From Bugulina stolonifera (lineage: Eukaryota > Bryozoa > Gymnolaemata > Cheilostomatida > Bugulidae): DNA of 64,000 bases. Where the stretch lies: contig OW285195.1 of assembly GCA_935421135.1 (NCBI GenBank), positions 310,001 through 374,000 of the forward strand, given 5' to 3'. Position numbers and translations under genes: made by a program. Of the stretch, positions 1-12,617 are shown piece by piece; positions within the stretch are counted from its first letter, which is position 1; each line of letters starts with the position of its first letter. The notes beneath the pieces were generated by a model that saw only the letters and a list, made by a program, of their open reading frames with translations, was not told where the DNA came from and made no database searches.

Positions 1-418
1 AAGACATAGAATGTATTATGTGCATAGAATACTTATAATTCTATATCTCCCATGTGTTCTATGCATCATTCTATGCATAGAATACATAGATTGCATTCTA
101 TGCATAGAATATTTTGATCACATAGAATGCATTCTATGCACTCTATACATTCCATGTAATTTATGCATTCTATGCATAGAATACATTCTATGCACTCTAT
201 GCATTCCATGTAATCTATGCGTTCTATGCATAGAATACATAGAATACATTGATTACATAGAAGGCATTGTATGTAATCAATGTATTTTATGCATTCTATG
301 CATAGAATACATAGATTGCATTCTATGCGTAGAATACATTGATCACATAGAATGCATTCTGTGCACTCTATGCATTCAATGTAACCTATGCATTCTATGC
401 ATAGAATACATAGATTGC

Positions 419-472
419 ATTCTATGCATTCTATGCATTCTATGCATTCTATGCATTCTATGCATTCTATGC
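419..472 (+). repeat. Pure forward 9-mer run, six units
   Basis: Six uninterrupted ATTCTATGC units. The same site in other copies holds two, three, four or seven units, so this is the slippage-prone part of the array. The identical run recurs at 10346-10399 in the 9,927-bp partner. Confidence 0.9.
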
Positions 473-693
473 ATAGAATACATAGAATACATAGAAGACA
501 TAGAATGCATAAAATGCGTTCCATGTAATCTATGCACTCTATGCATAGAATACATAGAACTCTATGTGTTCTATGTATTCTATGTATTCTATGCATGGAA
601 TATACAGAATACATAGGTTGCATTCTATGCACTCTATGCATTCCTTGTAATCTATGCATTCTATGTATTCTATGGTATTGATGCATAGAGTAC

Positions 694-718
694 TTTTTAT
701 GCATAGAATGCATAAAAA
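694..718 (+). repeat. T/A-tract hairpin element
   Basis: The sequence forms an 11-bp perfect stem, TTTTTATGCAT and ATGCATAAAAA, around the 3-nt loop AGA. It follows the landmark GGTATTGATGC and precedes CATTTATCACAAAG, the stretch least like the 9-mer in the array. By eye the landmark occurs about 42 times, plus a one-base variant at 63965. In regions II and III the element takes two other forms: CCTTTTTATGC with a 10-bp stem, or ACTTTTTATGC with CATAGAAT on the right arm, which weakens one pair. It resembles a bacterial terminator in shape, but nothing supports that role here. Confidence 0.75.
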
Positions 719-2607
719 ACATTTATCACAAAGAATGCATTCTATGCACTCTATGCATCCCATGTAATTTATGCATTCTATGCATAGAATACATAGATTG
801 CATTCTATGCATTCTATGCATGAAATACATAGAAGACATAGAAGACATAGAATGCATAGAATGCGTTCCATGTTATCTATGCACTCTATGCATAGAATAC
901 ATATATTGCATTCTATGCATTCGATGCATAGAATGCATAGAATACATTGATTACATAGAAGGCATTGTATGTGGTCAATGTATTTCATGCATTCTATGCA
1001 TAGAATACATAGATTGCATTCTATGCGTAAAATACATTGATCACATAGAATGCATTCTGTGCACTCTATGCATTCAATGTAACCTATGCATTCTATGCAT
1101 AGAATACATAGATTGCATTCTATGCATTCTATGCATTCTATGCATTCTATGCATAGAATACATAGATTGCATTCTATGCATAGAATATATTGATCACATA
1201 GAATGCATTCTGTGCACTCTATACATTCAATGTAATCTATGCGTTCTATGCATAGAATACATAGATTGCATTCTATGCATTCTATGCATTCTATGCATAG
1301 AATACATAGAAGACATAGAATGCATTATGTGCATAGAATACTTATAATTCTATATCTTCCACGTATTCTATGCATCATTCTATGCATAGAATACATAGAT
1401 CGCATTCCATGCATCCGATGCATAGAATTCATAGAATACATAGAATGCATAGAATGCGTTCCATGTAATCTATGCACTCTATGCATAGAATACATAGATT
1501 GCATTCTATGCATTCGATGCATAGAAAACATAGAATACGTTGATTACATAGAAGGCATTGTATGTAATCAATGTATTTTATGCATTCTATGCATAGAATA
1601 CATAGATTGCATTCTATGCATAGAATATATTCATCACATAGAATGCATTCTATGCACTATATACATTCCATGTAATCTATGCGTTCTATGCATAGAATAC
1701 ATTCTATGCACTCTATGCATACCATGTAATCTATGCGTTCTATGCATAGAATAAATAGAATACATTGATTACATAGAAGGCATTGTATGTAATCAATGTA
1801 TTTTATGGATTCTATGCATAGAATACATAGATTGCATTCTATGCGTAGAATACATTGATCACATAGAATGCATTCTGTGCACTCTATGCATTCAATGTAA
1901 CCTATGCATTCTATGCATAGAATACATAGATTGCATTCTATGCATTCTATGCATTCTATGCATTCTATGCATAGAATACATAGAATACATAGAAGACATA
2001 GAATGCATAAAATGCGTTCCATGTAATCTATGCACTCTATGCATAGAATACATAGAACTCTATGTGTTCTATGTATTCTATGTATTCTATGCATGGAATA
2101 TACAGAATACATAGGTTGCATTCTATGCACTCTATGCATTCCTTGTAATCTATGCATTCTATGTATTCTATGGTATTGATGCATAGAGTACTTTTTATGC
2201 ATAGAATGCATAAAAAACATTTATCACAAAGAATGCATTCTATGCACTCTATGCATCCCATGTAATTTATGCATTCTATGCATAGAATACATAGATTGCA
2301 TTCTATGCATTCTATGCATGAAATACATAGAAGACATAGAAGACATAGAATGCATAGAATGCGTTCCATGTTATCTATGCACTCTATGCATAGAATACAT
2401 ATATTGCATTCTATGCATTCGATGCATAGAATACATAGAATACATTGATTACATAGAAGGCATTGTATGTAATCAATGTATTTTATGCATTCTATGCATA
2501 GAATACATAGATTGCATTCTATGCATAGAATATATTGACCACATAGAATGCATTCTGTGCACTCTATACATTCCATGTAATCTATGCGTTCTATGCATAG
2601 AATAAAT

Positions 2608-3386
2608 AGAATACATTGATTACATAGAAGGCATTGTATGTAATCAATGTATTTTATGCATTCTATGCATAGAATACATAGATTGCATTCTCTGCATAGA
2701 ATATATTCATCACATAGAATGCATTCTATGCACTATATACATTCCATGTAATCTATGCGTTCTATGCATAGAATACATTCTATGCACTCTATGCATACCA
2801 TGTAATCTATGCGTTCTATGCATAGAATAAATAGAATACATTGATTACATAGAAGGCATTGTATGTAATCAATGTGTTTTATGCATTCTATGCATAGAAT
2901 ACATAGATTGCATTCTATGCATAGAATATATTGATCACATAGAATGCATTTTGTGCACTCTATACATTCCATGTAATCTATGCGTTCTATGCATGGAATA
3001 CATTCTATGCACTATATGCATTCCATGTAATCTATGCATTCCATGCATAGAATACATAGAAGACATAGAATGCATTATGTGCATAGAATACTTATAATTC
3101 TATATCTCCCATGTGTTCTATGCATCATTCTATGCATAGAATACATAGATTGCATTCTATGCATAGAATATATTGATCACATAGAATGCATTCTATGCAC
3201 TCTATACATTCCATGTAATCTATGCATTCTATGCATAGAATACATTCTATGCACTCTATGCATTCCATGTAATCTATGCGTTCTATGCATAGAATACATA
3301 GAATACATTGATTACATAGAAGGCATTGTATGTAATCAATGTATTTTATGCATTCTATGCATAGAATACATAGATTGCATTCTATG
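2608..3386 (+). repeat. CTCTGC-marked segment, copy 1 of 3
   Basis: The segment matches 6519-7297 at an offset of 3,911 bp, and shares the rare CTCTGC variant (2690-2695) followed by ATATATTCATCAC. Beyond about 3386 the copies separate: this one runs into a second hairpin block with GTACATAAAAG-like changes, while the later copies carry TGCGTAGAATAC. Confidence 0.8.
3302..3345 (+). repeat. 17-bp stem, 10-nt loop inverted repeat (type example)
   Basis: AATACATTGATTACATA at 3302-3318 is perfectly complementary to 3329-3345, leaving the loop GAAGGCATTG. The same hairpin recurs once or more in nearly every module, for example at 244-287, 2612-2655 and 29609-29652. A second class of copies has GTGGTC in place of GTAATC in the right arm (for example 973-974, 4571-4572 and 63292-63293). 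This turns two adjacent T-A pairs into T-G, which still pair in a plus-strand RNA. Confidence 0.8.
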
Positions 3387-4806
3387 CATTCGATGCATAG
3401 AATACATAGAATACATTGATTACATAAAAGGCATTGTATGTAATCAATGTATTTTATGCATTCTATGCATAGAATACATAGATTGCATTCTATGCATAGA
3501 ATATATTGATCACATAGAATGCATTCTGTGCACTCTATACATTCCATGTAATCTATGCGTTCTATGCATGGAATACATTCTATGCACTATATGCATTCCA
3601 TGTAATCTATGCATTCTATGCATAGAATACATAGAAGACATAGAATGCATTATGTGCATAGAATACTTATAATTCTATATCTCCCATGTGTTCTATGCAT
3701 CATTCTATGCATAGAATACATAGATTGCATTCTATGCATAGAATATATTGATCACATAGAATGCATTCTATGCACTCTATACATTCCATGTAATCTATGC
3801 ATTCTATGCATAGAATACATTCTATGCACTCTATGCATTCCATGTAATCTATGCGTTCTATGCATAGAATACATAGAATACATTGATTACATAGAAGGCA
3901 TTATATGTAATCAATGTATTTTATGCATTCTATGCATAGAATACATAGATTGCATTCTATGCGTAGAATACATTGATCACATAGAATGCATTCTGTGTAC
4001 TCTATGCATTCAATGTAATCTATGCATAGAATACATATATTGCATTCTATGCATTCTATGCATTCTATGCATAGAATACATAGAATACATAGAAGACATA
4101 GAATGCATGAAATGCGTTCCATGTAATCTATGCACTCTATGCATAGAATACATAGAACTCTATGTGTTCTATGTATTCTATGCATTCTATGCATGGAATA
4201 TACAGAATACATAGGTTGCATTCTATGCACTCTATGCATTCCTTGTAATCTATGCATTCTATGTATTCTATGGTATTGATGCATAGAGTACTTTTTATGC
4301 ATAGAATGCATAAAATACATTTATCACAAAGAATGCATTCTATGCACTCTATGCATCCCATGTAATCTATGCATTCTATCCATAGAATACATAAATTGCA
4401 TTCTATGCATTCTATGCATGAAATACGTAGAAGACATAGAAGACATAGAATGCATAGAATGCGTTCCATGTTATCTATGCACTCTATGCATAGAATACAT
4501 ATATTGCATTCTATGCATTCGATGCATAGAATACATAGAATACATTGATTACATAGAAGGCATTGTATGTGGTCAATGTATTTTATGCATTCTATGCATA
4601 GAATACATAGATTGCATTCTATGCGTAGAATACATTGATCACATAGAATGCATTCTGTGCACTCTATGCATTCAATGTAACCTATGCATTCTATGCATAG
4701 AATACATAGATTGCATTCTATGCATTCTATGCATTCTATGCATAGAATACGTAGAATACATAGAAGACATAGAATGCATAAAATGCGTTCCATGTAATCT
4801 ATGCAC

Positions 4807-6408
4807 TCTATGCATAGAATACATAGATTGCATTCTATGCATTCTATGCATAGAATACATAGAAGACATAGAATGCATCATGTGCATAGAATACTTATAA
4901 TTCTATATCTTCCACGTATTCTATGCATCATTCTATGCATAGAATACATAGATTGCATTCTATGCATCCGATGCATAGAATACATAGAATACATAGAATG
5001 CATAGAATGCGTTCCATGTAATCTATGCACTCTATGCATAGAATACATAGATTGCATTCTATGCATTCGATGCATAGAAAACATAGAATACATTGATTAC
5101 ATAGAAGGCATTGTATGTAATCAATGTATTTTATGCATTCTATGCATAGAATACATAGATTGCATTCTATGCATAGAATATATTCATCACATAGAATGCA
5201 TTCTATGCACTATATACATTCCATGTAATCTATGCGTTCTATGCATAGAATACATTCTATGCACTCTATGCATACCATGTAATCTATGCGTTCTATGCAT
5301 AGAATAAATAGAATACATTGATTACATAGAATGCATTCTATGCACTCTATGCATTCAATGTAACCTATGCATTCTATGCATAGAATACATAGATTGCATT
5401 CTATGCATTCTATGCATTCTATGCATTCTATGCATTCTATGCATAGAATACATAGAAGACATAGAATGCATAGAATGCATAAAATGCGTTCCATGTAATC
5501 TATGCACTCTATGCATAGAATGCATAGAACTCTATGTGTTCTATGTATTCTATGTATTCTATGCATGGAATATACAGAATACATAGGTTGCATTCTATGC
5601 ACTCTTCTGCCTTCCTTGTAATCTATGCATTCTATGTATTCTATGGTATTGATGCATAGAGTACTTTTCATGCATAGAATGCATAAAAAACATTTATCAC
5701 AAAGAATGCATTCTATGCACTCTATGCATCCCATGTAATTTATGCATTCTATGCATAGAATACATAGATTGCATTCTATGCATTCTATGCATGAAATACA
5801 TAGAAGACATAGAAGACATAGAATGCATAGAATGCGTTCCATGTTATCTATGCACTCTATGCATAGAATACATATATTGCATTCTGTGCATTCGATGCAT
5901 AGAATACATAGAATACATTGATTACATAGAAGGCATTGTATGTGGTCCATGTATTTTATGCATTCTATGCATAGAATACATAGATTGCATTCTATGCGTA
6001 GAATACATTGATCACATAGAATGCATTCTGTGCACTCTATGCATTCAATGTAACCTATGCATTCTATGCATAGAATACATAGAACTCGATGTCTTCTATG
6101 TATTCTATGCACTCTATGCATAGAATACATAGATTGCATTCTATGCATTCGATGCATAGAATACATAGAATACATTGATTACATAGAAGGCATTGTATGT
6201 AATCAATGTATTTTATGCATTCTATTAATCGAATACATAGATTGCATTCTACGCATAGAATTATATTGATCACATAGAATGCATTCTATGCACTCTATAC
6301 ATTCCATGTAATCTATGCGTTCTATGCATAGAATGCATTCTATGCATTCCATGTAATCTATGCGTTCTATGCATAGAATACATAAATTGCATTCTATGCA
6401 TTCTATGC
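4807..6408 (+). repeat. 2.7-2.8-kb repeat, left copy
   Basis: The segment aligns with 7544-9225, first at an offset of 2,737 bp and, after about 5620, at 2,817 bp. The change in offset has three visible parts: about 90 bp missing here near 5328, one extra forward 9-mer near 5400-5445, and one extra base in the irregular patch at 5601-5615. It carries the distinctive CTATTAATCGAATAC patch near 6223, which is also present in the right copy. Confidence 0.8.
5601..5615 (+). other. Irregular private patch
   Basis: The patch reads ACTCTTCTGCCTTCC where all comparable copies read ACTCTATGCATTCC. This is one inserted base plus further substitutions within 15 bp. It may be a genuine complex mutation or a local consensus error. 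Confidence 0.6.
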
Positions 6409-6518
6409 ATAGAAGACATAGAAGACATGGAATGCATAGAATGCATTCTATGTAATCTATGCACTCTATGCATAGAATACATAGATTGCATTCTATGCAT
6501 TCGATGCATAGAATACAT

Positions 6519-7442
6519 AGAATACATTGATTACATAGAAGGCATTGTATGTAATCAATGTATTTTATGCATTCTATGCATAGAATACATAGATTGCATT
6601 CTCTGCATAGAATATATTCATCACATAGAATGCATTCTATGCACTATATACATTCCATGTAATCTATGCGTTCTATGCATAGAATACATTCTACGCACTC
6701 TATGCATACCATGTAATCTATGCGTTCTATGCATAGAATAAATAGAATACATTGATTACATAGAAGGCATTGTATGTAATCAATGTGTTTTATGCATTCT
6801 ATGCATAGAATACATAGATTGCATTCTATGCATAGAATATATTGATCACATAGAATGCATTTTGTGCACTCTATACATTCCATGTAATCTATGCGTTCTA
6901 TGCATGGAATACATTCTATGCACTATATGCATTCCATGTAATCTATGCATTCCATGCATAGAATACATAGAAGACATAGAATGCATTATGTGCATAGAAT
7001 ACTTATAATTCTATATCTCCCATGTGTTCTATGCATCATTCTATGCATAGAATACATAGATTGCATTCTATGCATAGAATATATTGATCACATAGAATGC
7101 ATTCTATGCACTCTATACATTCCATGTAATCTATGCATTCTATGCATAGAATACATTCTATGCACTCTATGCATTCCATGTAATCTATGCGTTCTATGCA
7201 TAGAATACATAGAATACATTGATTACATAGAAGGCATTGTATGTAATCAATGTATTTTATGCATTCTATGCATAGAATACATAGATTGCATTCTATGCGT
7301 AGAATACATTGATCACATAGAATGCATTCTGTGCACTCTATGCATTCAATGTAACCTATGCATTCTATGCATAGAATACATAGATTGCATTCTATGCATT
7401 CTATGCATTCTATGCATTCTATGCATTCTATGCATTCTATGC
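6519..7442 (+). repeat. CTCTGC-marked segment, copy 2 of 3
   Basis: This segment is the counterpart of 2608-3386 (offset 3,911) and of 9559-10399 (offset 2,957). It ends in the longest pure run of the forward 9-mer seen in the window, seven units at 7389-7451, against six in copy 3. Confidence 0.8.
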
Positions 7443-7451
7443 ATTCTATGC
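7389..7451 (+). repeat. Pure forward 9-mer run, seven units
   Basis: Seven uninterrupted ATTCTATGC units, the longest pure run I found. The run is followed directly by ATAGAATAC, restoring the palindromic junction. Confidence 0.9.
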
Positions 7452-7543
7452 ATAGAATACATAGATTGCATTCTATGCATAGAATATATTGATCACATAG
7501 AATGCATTCTGTGCACTCTATACATTCAATGTAATCTATGCGT

Positions 7544-9225
7544 TCTATGCATAGAATACATAGATTGCATTCTATGCATTCTATGCATAGAATACATAGA
7601 AGACATAGAATGCATTATGTGCATAGAATACTTATAATTCTATATCTTCCACGTATTCTATGCATCATTCTATGCATAGAATACATAGATTGCATTCTAT
7701 GCATTCGATGCATAGAATACATAGAATACATAGAATGCATAGAATGCGTTCCATGTAATCTATGCACTCTATGCATAGAATACATAGATTGCATTCTATG
7801 CATTCGATGCATAGAAAACATAGAATACATTGATTACATAGAAGGCATTGTATGTAATCAATGTATTTTATGCATTCTATGCATAGAATACATAGATTGC
7901 ATTCTATGCATAGAATATATTCATCACATAGAATGCATTCTATGCACTATATACATTCCATGTAATCTATGCGTTCTATGCATAGAATACATTCTATGCA
8001 CTCTATGCATACCATGTAATCTATGCGTTCTATGCATAGAATAAATAGAATACATTGATTACATAGAAGGCATTGTATGTAATCAATGTATTTTATGGAT
8101 TCTATGCATAGAATACATAGATTGCATTCTATGCGTAGAATACATTGATCACATAGAATGCATTCTGTGCACTCTATGCATTCAATGTAACCTATGCATT
8201 CTATGCATAGAATACATAGATTGCATTCTATGCATTCTATGCATTCTATGCATTCTATGCATAGAATACATAGAATACATAGAAGACATAGAATGCATAA
8301 AATGCGTTCCATGTAATCTATGCACTCTATGCATAGAATACATAGAACTCTATGTGTTCTATGTATTCTATGTATTCTATGCATGGAATATACAGAATAC
8401 ATAGGTTGCATTCTATGCACTCTATGCATTCCTTGTAATCTATGCATTCTATGTATTCTATGGTATTGATGCATAGAGTACTTTTTATGCATAGAATGCA
8501 TAAAAAACATTTATCACAAAGAATGCATTCTATGCACTCTATGCATCCCATGTAATTTATGCATTCTATGCATAGAATACATAGATTGCATTCTATGCAT
8601 TCTATGCATGAAATACATAGAAGACATAGAAGACATAGAATGCATAGAATGCGTTCCATGTTATCTATGCACTCTATGCATAGAATACATATATTGCATT
8701 TTGTGCATTCGATGCATAGAATACATAGAATACATTGATTACATAGAAGGCATTGTATGTGGTCAATGTATTTTATGCATTCTATGCATAGAATACATAG
8801 ATTGCATTCTATGCGTAGAATACATTGATCACATAGAATGCATTCTGTGCACTCTATGCATTCAATGTAACCTATGCATTCTATGCATAGAATACATAGA
8901 ACTCTATGTCTTCTATGTATTCTATGCACTCTATGCATAGAATACATAGATTGCATTCTATGCATTCGATGCATAGAATACATAGAATACATTGATTACA
9001 TAGAAGGCATTGTATGTAATCAATGTATTTTATGCATTCTATTAATCGAATACATAGATTGCATTCTACGCATAGAATTATATTGATCACATAGAATGCA
9101 TTCTATGCACTCTATACATTCCATGTAATCTATGCGTTCTATGCATAGAATACATTCTATGCATTCCATGTAATCTATGCGTTCTATGCATAGAATACAT
9201 AAATTGCATTCTAAGCATTCTATGC
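7544..9225 (+). repeat. 2.7-2.8-kb repeat, right copy
   Basis: This is the partner of 4807-6408. It retains the roughly 90 bp missing from the left copy and has the regular ACTCTATGCATTCC at 8419 where the left copy is irregular. It shares the CTATTAATCGAATAC and GAATTATATTG variants near 9040-9085, which shows these arose before the duplication. Confidence 0.8.
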
Positions 9226-9330
9226 ATAGAATACATAGAGGACATAGAAGGTATAGAATGCATAGAATGCGTTCCATGTAATCTATGCACTTTGTGCAAA
9301 GAATACATAAAATTCTATGTCTTCTATGTA
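9211..9330. repeat. Diverged patch of 9-mer units
   Basis: Within 120 bp this stretch has many private changes from the array consensus: CTAAGCATTC, CATAGAGGACATAG, GGTATAGAATG, CACTTTGTGCAAAG and CATAAAATTC. It sits just after the end of the right 2.8-kb copy and is not repeated elsewhere in the window as far as I can see. It looks like an older, unhomogenised stretch. Confidence 0.6.
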
Positions 9331-9558
9331 TTCTATACATTCTATGCATAGAATACATTCTATGCACTCTATGCATTCCATGTAATCCATGCATTCTATG
9401 CATAGAATACATAGATTGCATTCTATGCATGAAATACATAGAAGACATAGAAGACATGGAATGCATAGAATGCGTTCTATGTAATCTATGCACTCTATGC
9501 ATAGAATACATAGATTGCATTCTATGCATTCGATGCATAGAATACATAGATTGCATTC

Positions 9559-10399
9559 TCTGCATAGAATATATTCATCACATAGAATGCATTCTATGCA
9601 CTATATACATTCCATGTAATCTATGCGTTCTATGCATAGAATACATTCTATGCACTCTATGCATACCATGTAATCTATGCGTTCTATGCATAGACTAAAT
9701 AGAATACATTGATTACATAGAAGGCATTGTATGTAATCAATGTATTTTATGCATTCTATGCATAGAATACATAGATTGCATTCTATGCATAGAATATATT
9801 GATCACATAGAATGCATTCTGTGCACTCTATACATTCCATGTAATCTATGCGTTCTATGCATGGAATACATTCTATGCACTATATGCATTCCATGTAATC
9901 TATGCATTCCATGCATAGAATACATAGAAGACATAGAATGTATTATGTGCATAGAATACTTATAATTCTATATCTCCCATGTGTTCTATGCATCATTCTA
10001 TGCATAGAATACATAGATTGCATTCTATGCATAGAATATTTTGATCACATAGAATGCATTCTATGCACTCTATACATTCCATGTAATTTATGCATTCTAT
10101 GCATAGAATACATTCTATGCACTCTATGCATTCCATGTAATCTATGCGTTCTATGCATAGAATACATAGAATACATTGATTACATAGAAGGCATTGTATG
10201 TAATCAATGTATTTTATGCATTCTATGCATAGAATACATAGATTGCATTCTATGCGTAGAATACATTGATCACATAGAATGCATTCTGTGCACTCTATGC
10301 ATTCAATGTAACCTATGCATTCTATGCATAGAATACATAGATTGCATTCTATGCATTCTATGCATTCTATGCATTCTATGCATTCTATGCATTCTATGC
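9559..10399 (+). repeat. CTCTGC-marked segment, copy 3 of 3
   Basis: It matches 6602-7442 at an offset of 2,957 bp, with a few substitutions such as GTATTATG for GCATTATG near 9939 and ATATTTTGATCAC for ATATATTGATCAC near 10034. From 9928 it is also the start of the 9,927-bp repeat copy B. Confidence 0.8.
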
Positions 10400-12617
10400 A
10401 TAGAATACATAGAATACATAGAAGACATAGAATGCATAAAATGCGTTCCATGTAATCTATGCACTCTATGCATAGAATACATAGAACTCTATGTGTTCTA
10501 TGTATTCTATGTATTCTATGCATGGAATATACAGAATACATAGGTTGCATTCTATGCACTCTATGCATTCCTTGTAATCTATGCATTCTATGTATTCTAT
10601 GGTATTGATGCATAGAGTACTTTTTATGCATAGAATGCATAAAAAACATTTATCACAAAGAATGCATTCTATGCACTCTATGCATCCCATGTAATTTATG
10701 CATTCTATGCATAGAATACATAGATTGCATTCTATGCATTCTATGCATGAAATACATAGAAGACATAGAAGACATAGAATGCATAGAATGCGTTCCATGT
10801 TATCTATGCACTCTATGCATAGAATACATATATTGCATTCTATGCATTCGATGCATAGAATACATAGAATACATTGATTACATAGAAGGCATTGTATGTG
10901 GTCAATGTATTTCATGCATTCTATGCATAGAATACATAGATTGCATTCTATGCGTAAAATACATTGATCACATAGAATGCATTCTGTGCACTCTATGCAT
11001 TCAATGTAACCTATGCATTCTATGCATAGAATACATAGATTGCATTCTATGCATTCTATGCATTCTATGCATTCTATGCATAGAATACATAGATTGCATT
11101 CTATGCATAGAATATATTGATCACATAGAATGCATTCTGTGCACTCTATACATTCAATGTAATCTATGCGTTCTATGCATAGAATACATAGATTGCATTC
11201 TATGCATTCTATGCATTCTATGCATAGAATACATAGAAGACATAGAATGCATTATGTGCATAGAATACTTATAATTCTATATCTTCCACGTATTCTATGC
11301 ATCATTCTATGCATAGAATACATAGATCGCATTCCATGCATCCGATGCATAGAATTCATAGAATACATAGAATGCATAGAATGCGTTCCATGTAATCTAT
11401 GCACTCTATGCATAGAATACATAGATTGCATTCTATGCATTCGATGCATAGAAAACATAGAATACGTTGATTACATAGAAGGCATTGTATGTAATCAATG
11501 TATTTTATGCATTCTATGCATAGAATACATAGATTGCATTCTATGCATAGAATATATTCATCACATAGAATGCATTCTATGCACTATATACATTCCATGT
11601 AATCTATGCGTTCTATGCATAGAATACATTCTATGCACTCTATGCATACCATGTAATCTATGCGTTCTATGCATAGAATAAATAGAATACATTGATTACA
11701 TAGAAGGCATTGTATGTAATCAATGTATTTTATGGATTCTATGCATAGAATACATAGATTGCATTCTATGCGTAGAATACATTGATCACATAGAATGCAT
11801 TCTGTGCACTCTATGCATTCAATGTAACCTATGCATTCTATGCATAGAATACATAGATTGCATTCTATGCATTCTATGCATTCTATGCATTCTATGCATA
11901 GAATACATAGAATACATAGAAGACATAGAATGCATAAAATGCGTTCCATGTAATCTATGCACTCTATGCATAGAATACATAGAACTCTATGTGTTCTATG
12001 TATTCTATGTATTCTATGCATGGAATATACAGAATACATAGGTTGCATTCTATGCACTCTATGCATTCCTTGTAATCTATGCATTCTATGTATTCTATGG
12101 TATTGATGCATAGAGTACTTTTTATGCATAGAATGCATAAAAAACATTTATCACAAAGAATGCATTCTATGCACTCTATGCATCCCATGTAATTTATGCA
12201 TTCTATGCATAGAATACATAGATTGCATTCTATGCATTCTATGCATGAAATACATAGAAGACATAGAAGACATAGAATGCATAGAATGCGTTCCATGTTA
12301 TCTATGCACTCTATGCATAGAATACATATATTGCATTCTATGCATTCGATGCATAGAATACATAGAATACATTGATTACATAGAAGGCATTGTATGTAAT
12401 CAATGTATTTTATGCATTCTATGCATAGAATACATAGATTGCATTCTATGCATAGAATATATTGACCACATAGAATGCATTCTGTGCACTCTATACATTC
12501 CATGTAATCTATGCGTTCTATGCATAGAATAAATAGAATACATTGATTACATAGAAGGCATTGTATGTAATCAATGTATTTTATGCATTCTATGCATAGA
12601 ATACATAGATTGCATTC
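9928..12617 (+). repeat. 9,927-bp higher-order repeat, copy B
   Basis: This is the second copy of the segment at 1-2690, matching it base for base except at 10862. From about 12165 onward the sequence also belongs to the 4,512-bp repeat of region II, so this copy is the bridge between the heterogeneous left part of the window and the more regular part. Confidence 0.9.
10346..10399 (+). repeat. Pure forward 9-mer run, six units
   Basis: Six uninterrupted ATTCTATGC units, the counterpart of 419-472 at the 9,927-bp offset with unchanged unit number. Confidence 0.9.

Larger units (their letters stand above)
1..2690 (+). repeat. 9,927-bp higher-order repeat, copy A (left edge cut by window)
   Basis: This segment recurs at 9928-12617 with a constant offset of 9,927 bp. 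The only difference I found is G at 935 against A at 10862. Identity ends near 2690, where copy A reads CTCTGC and copy B reads CTATGC. 9,927 is 9 x 1,103, so the 9-mer phase is kept across this repeat. The offset and near identity imply a recent large duplication or unequal exchange covering about 10 kb. Confidence 0.9.

Noticed and set aside
694..718. Intrinsic transcription terminator
   Set aside because: The stem is A+T rich with the T-tract on the 5' arm, it recurs about forty times with no gene upstream, and it is explained as a repeat element.
6220..6275. Insertion or target-site scar at CTATTAATCGAATAC
   Set aside because: The patch has the normal length, shows only three substitutions and one extra T, and recurs unchanged at about 9040, so it is an inherited point-mutation cluster, not an insertion.
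9285..9330. Paired substitutions in CACTTTGTGCAAAG as another preserved dyad
   Set aside because: Aligned to ACTCTATGCATAG, the three changes leave one mismatch and one wobble, so pairing is weakened, not preserved.
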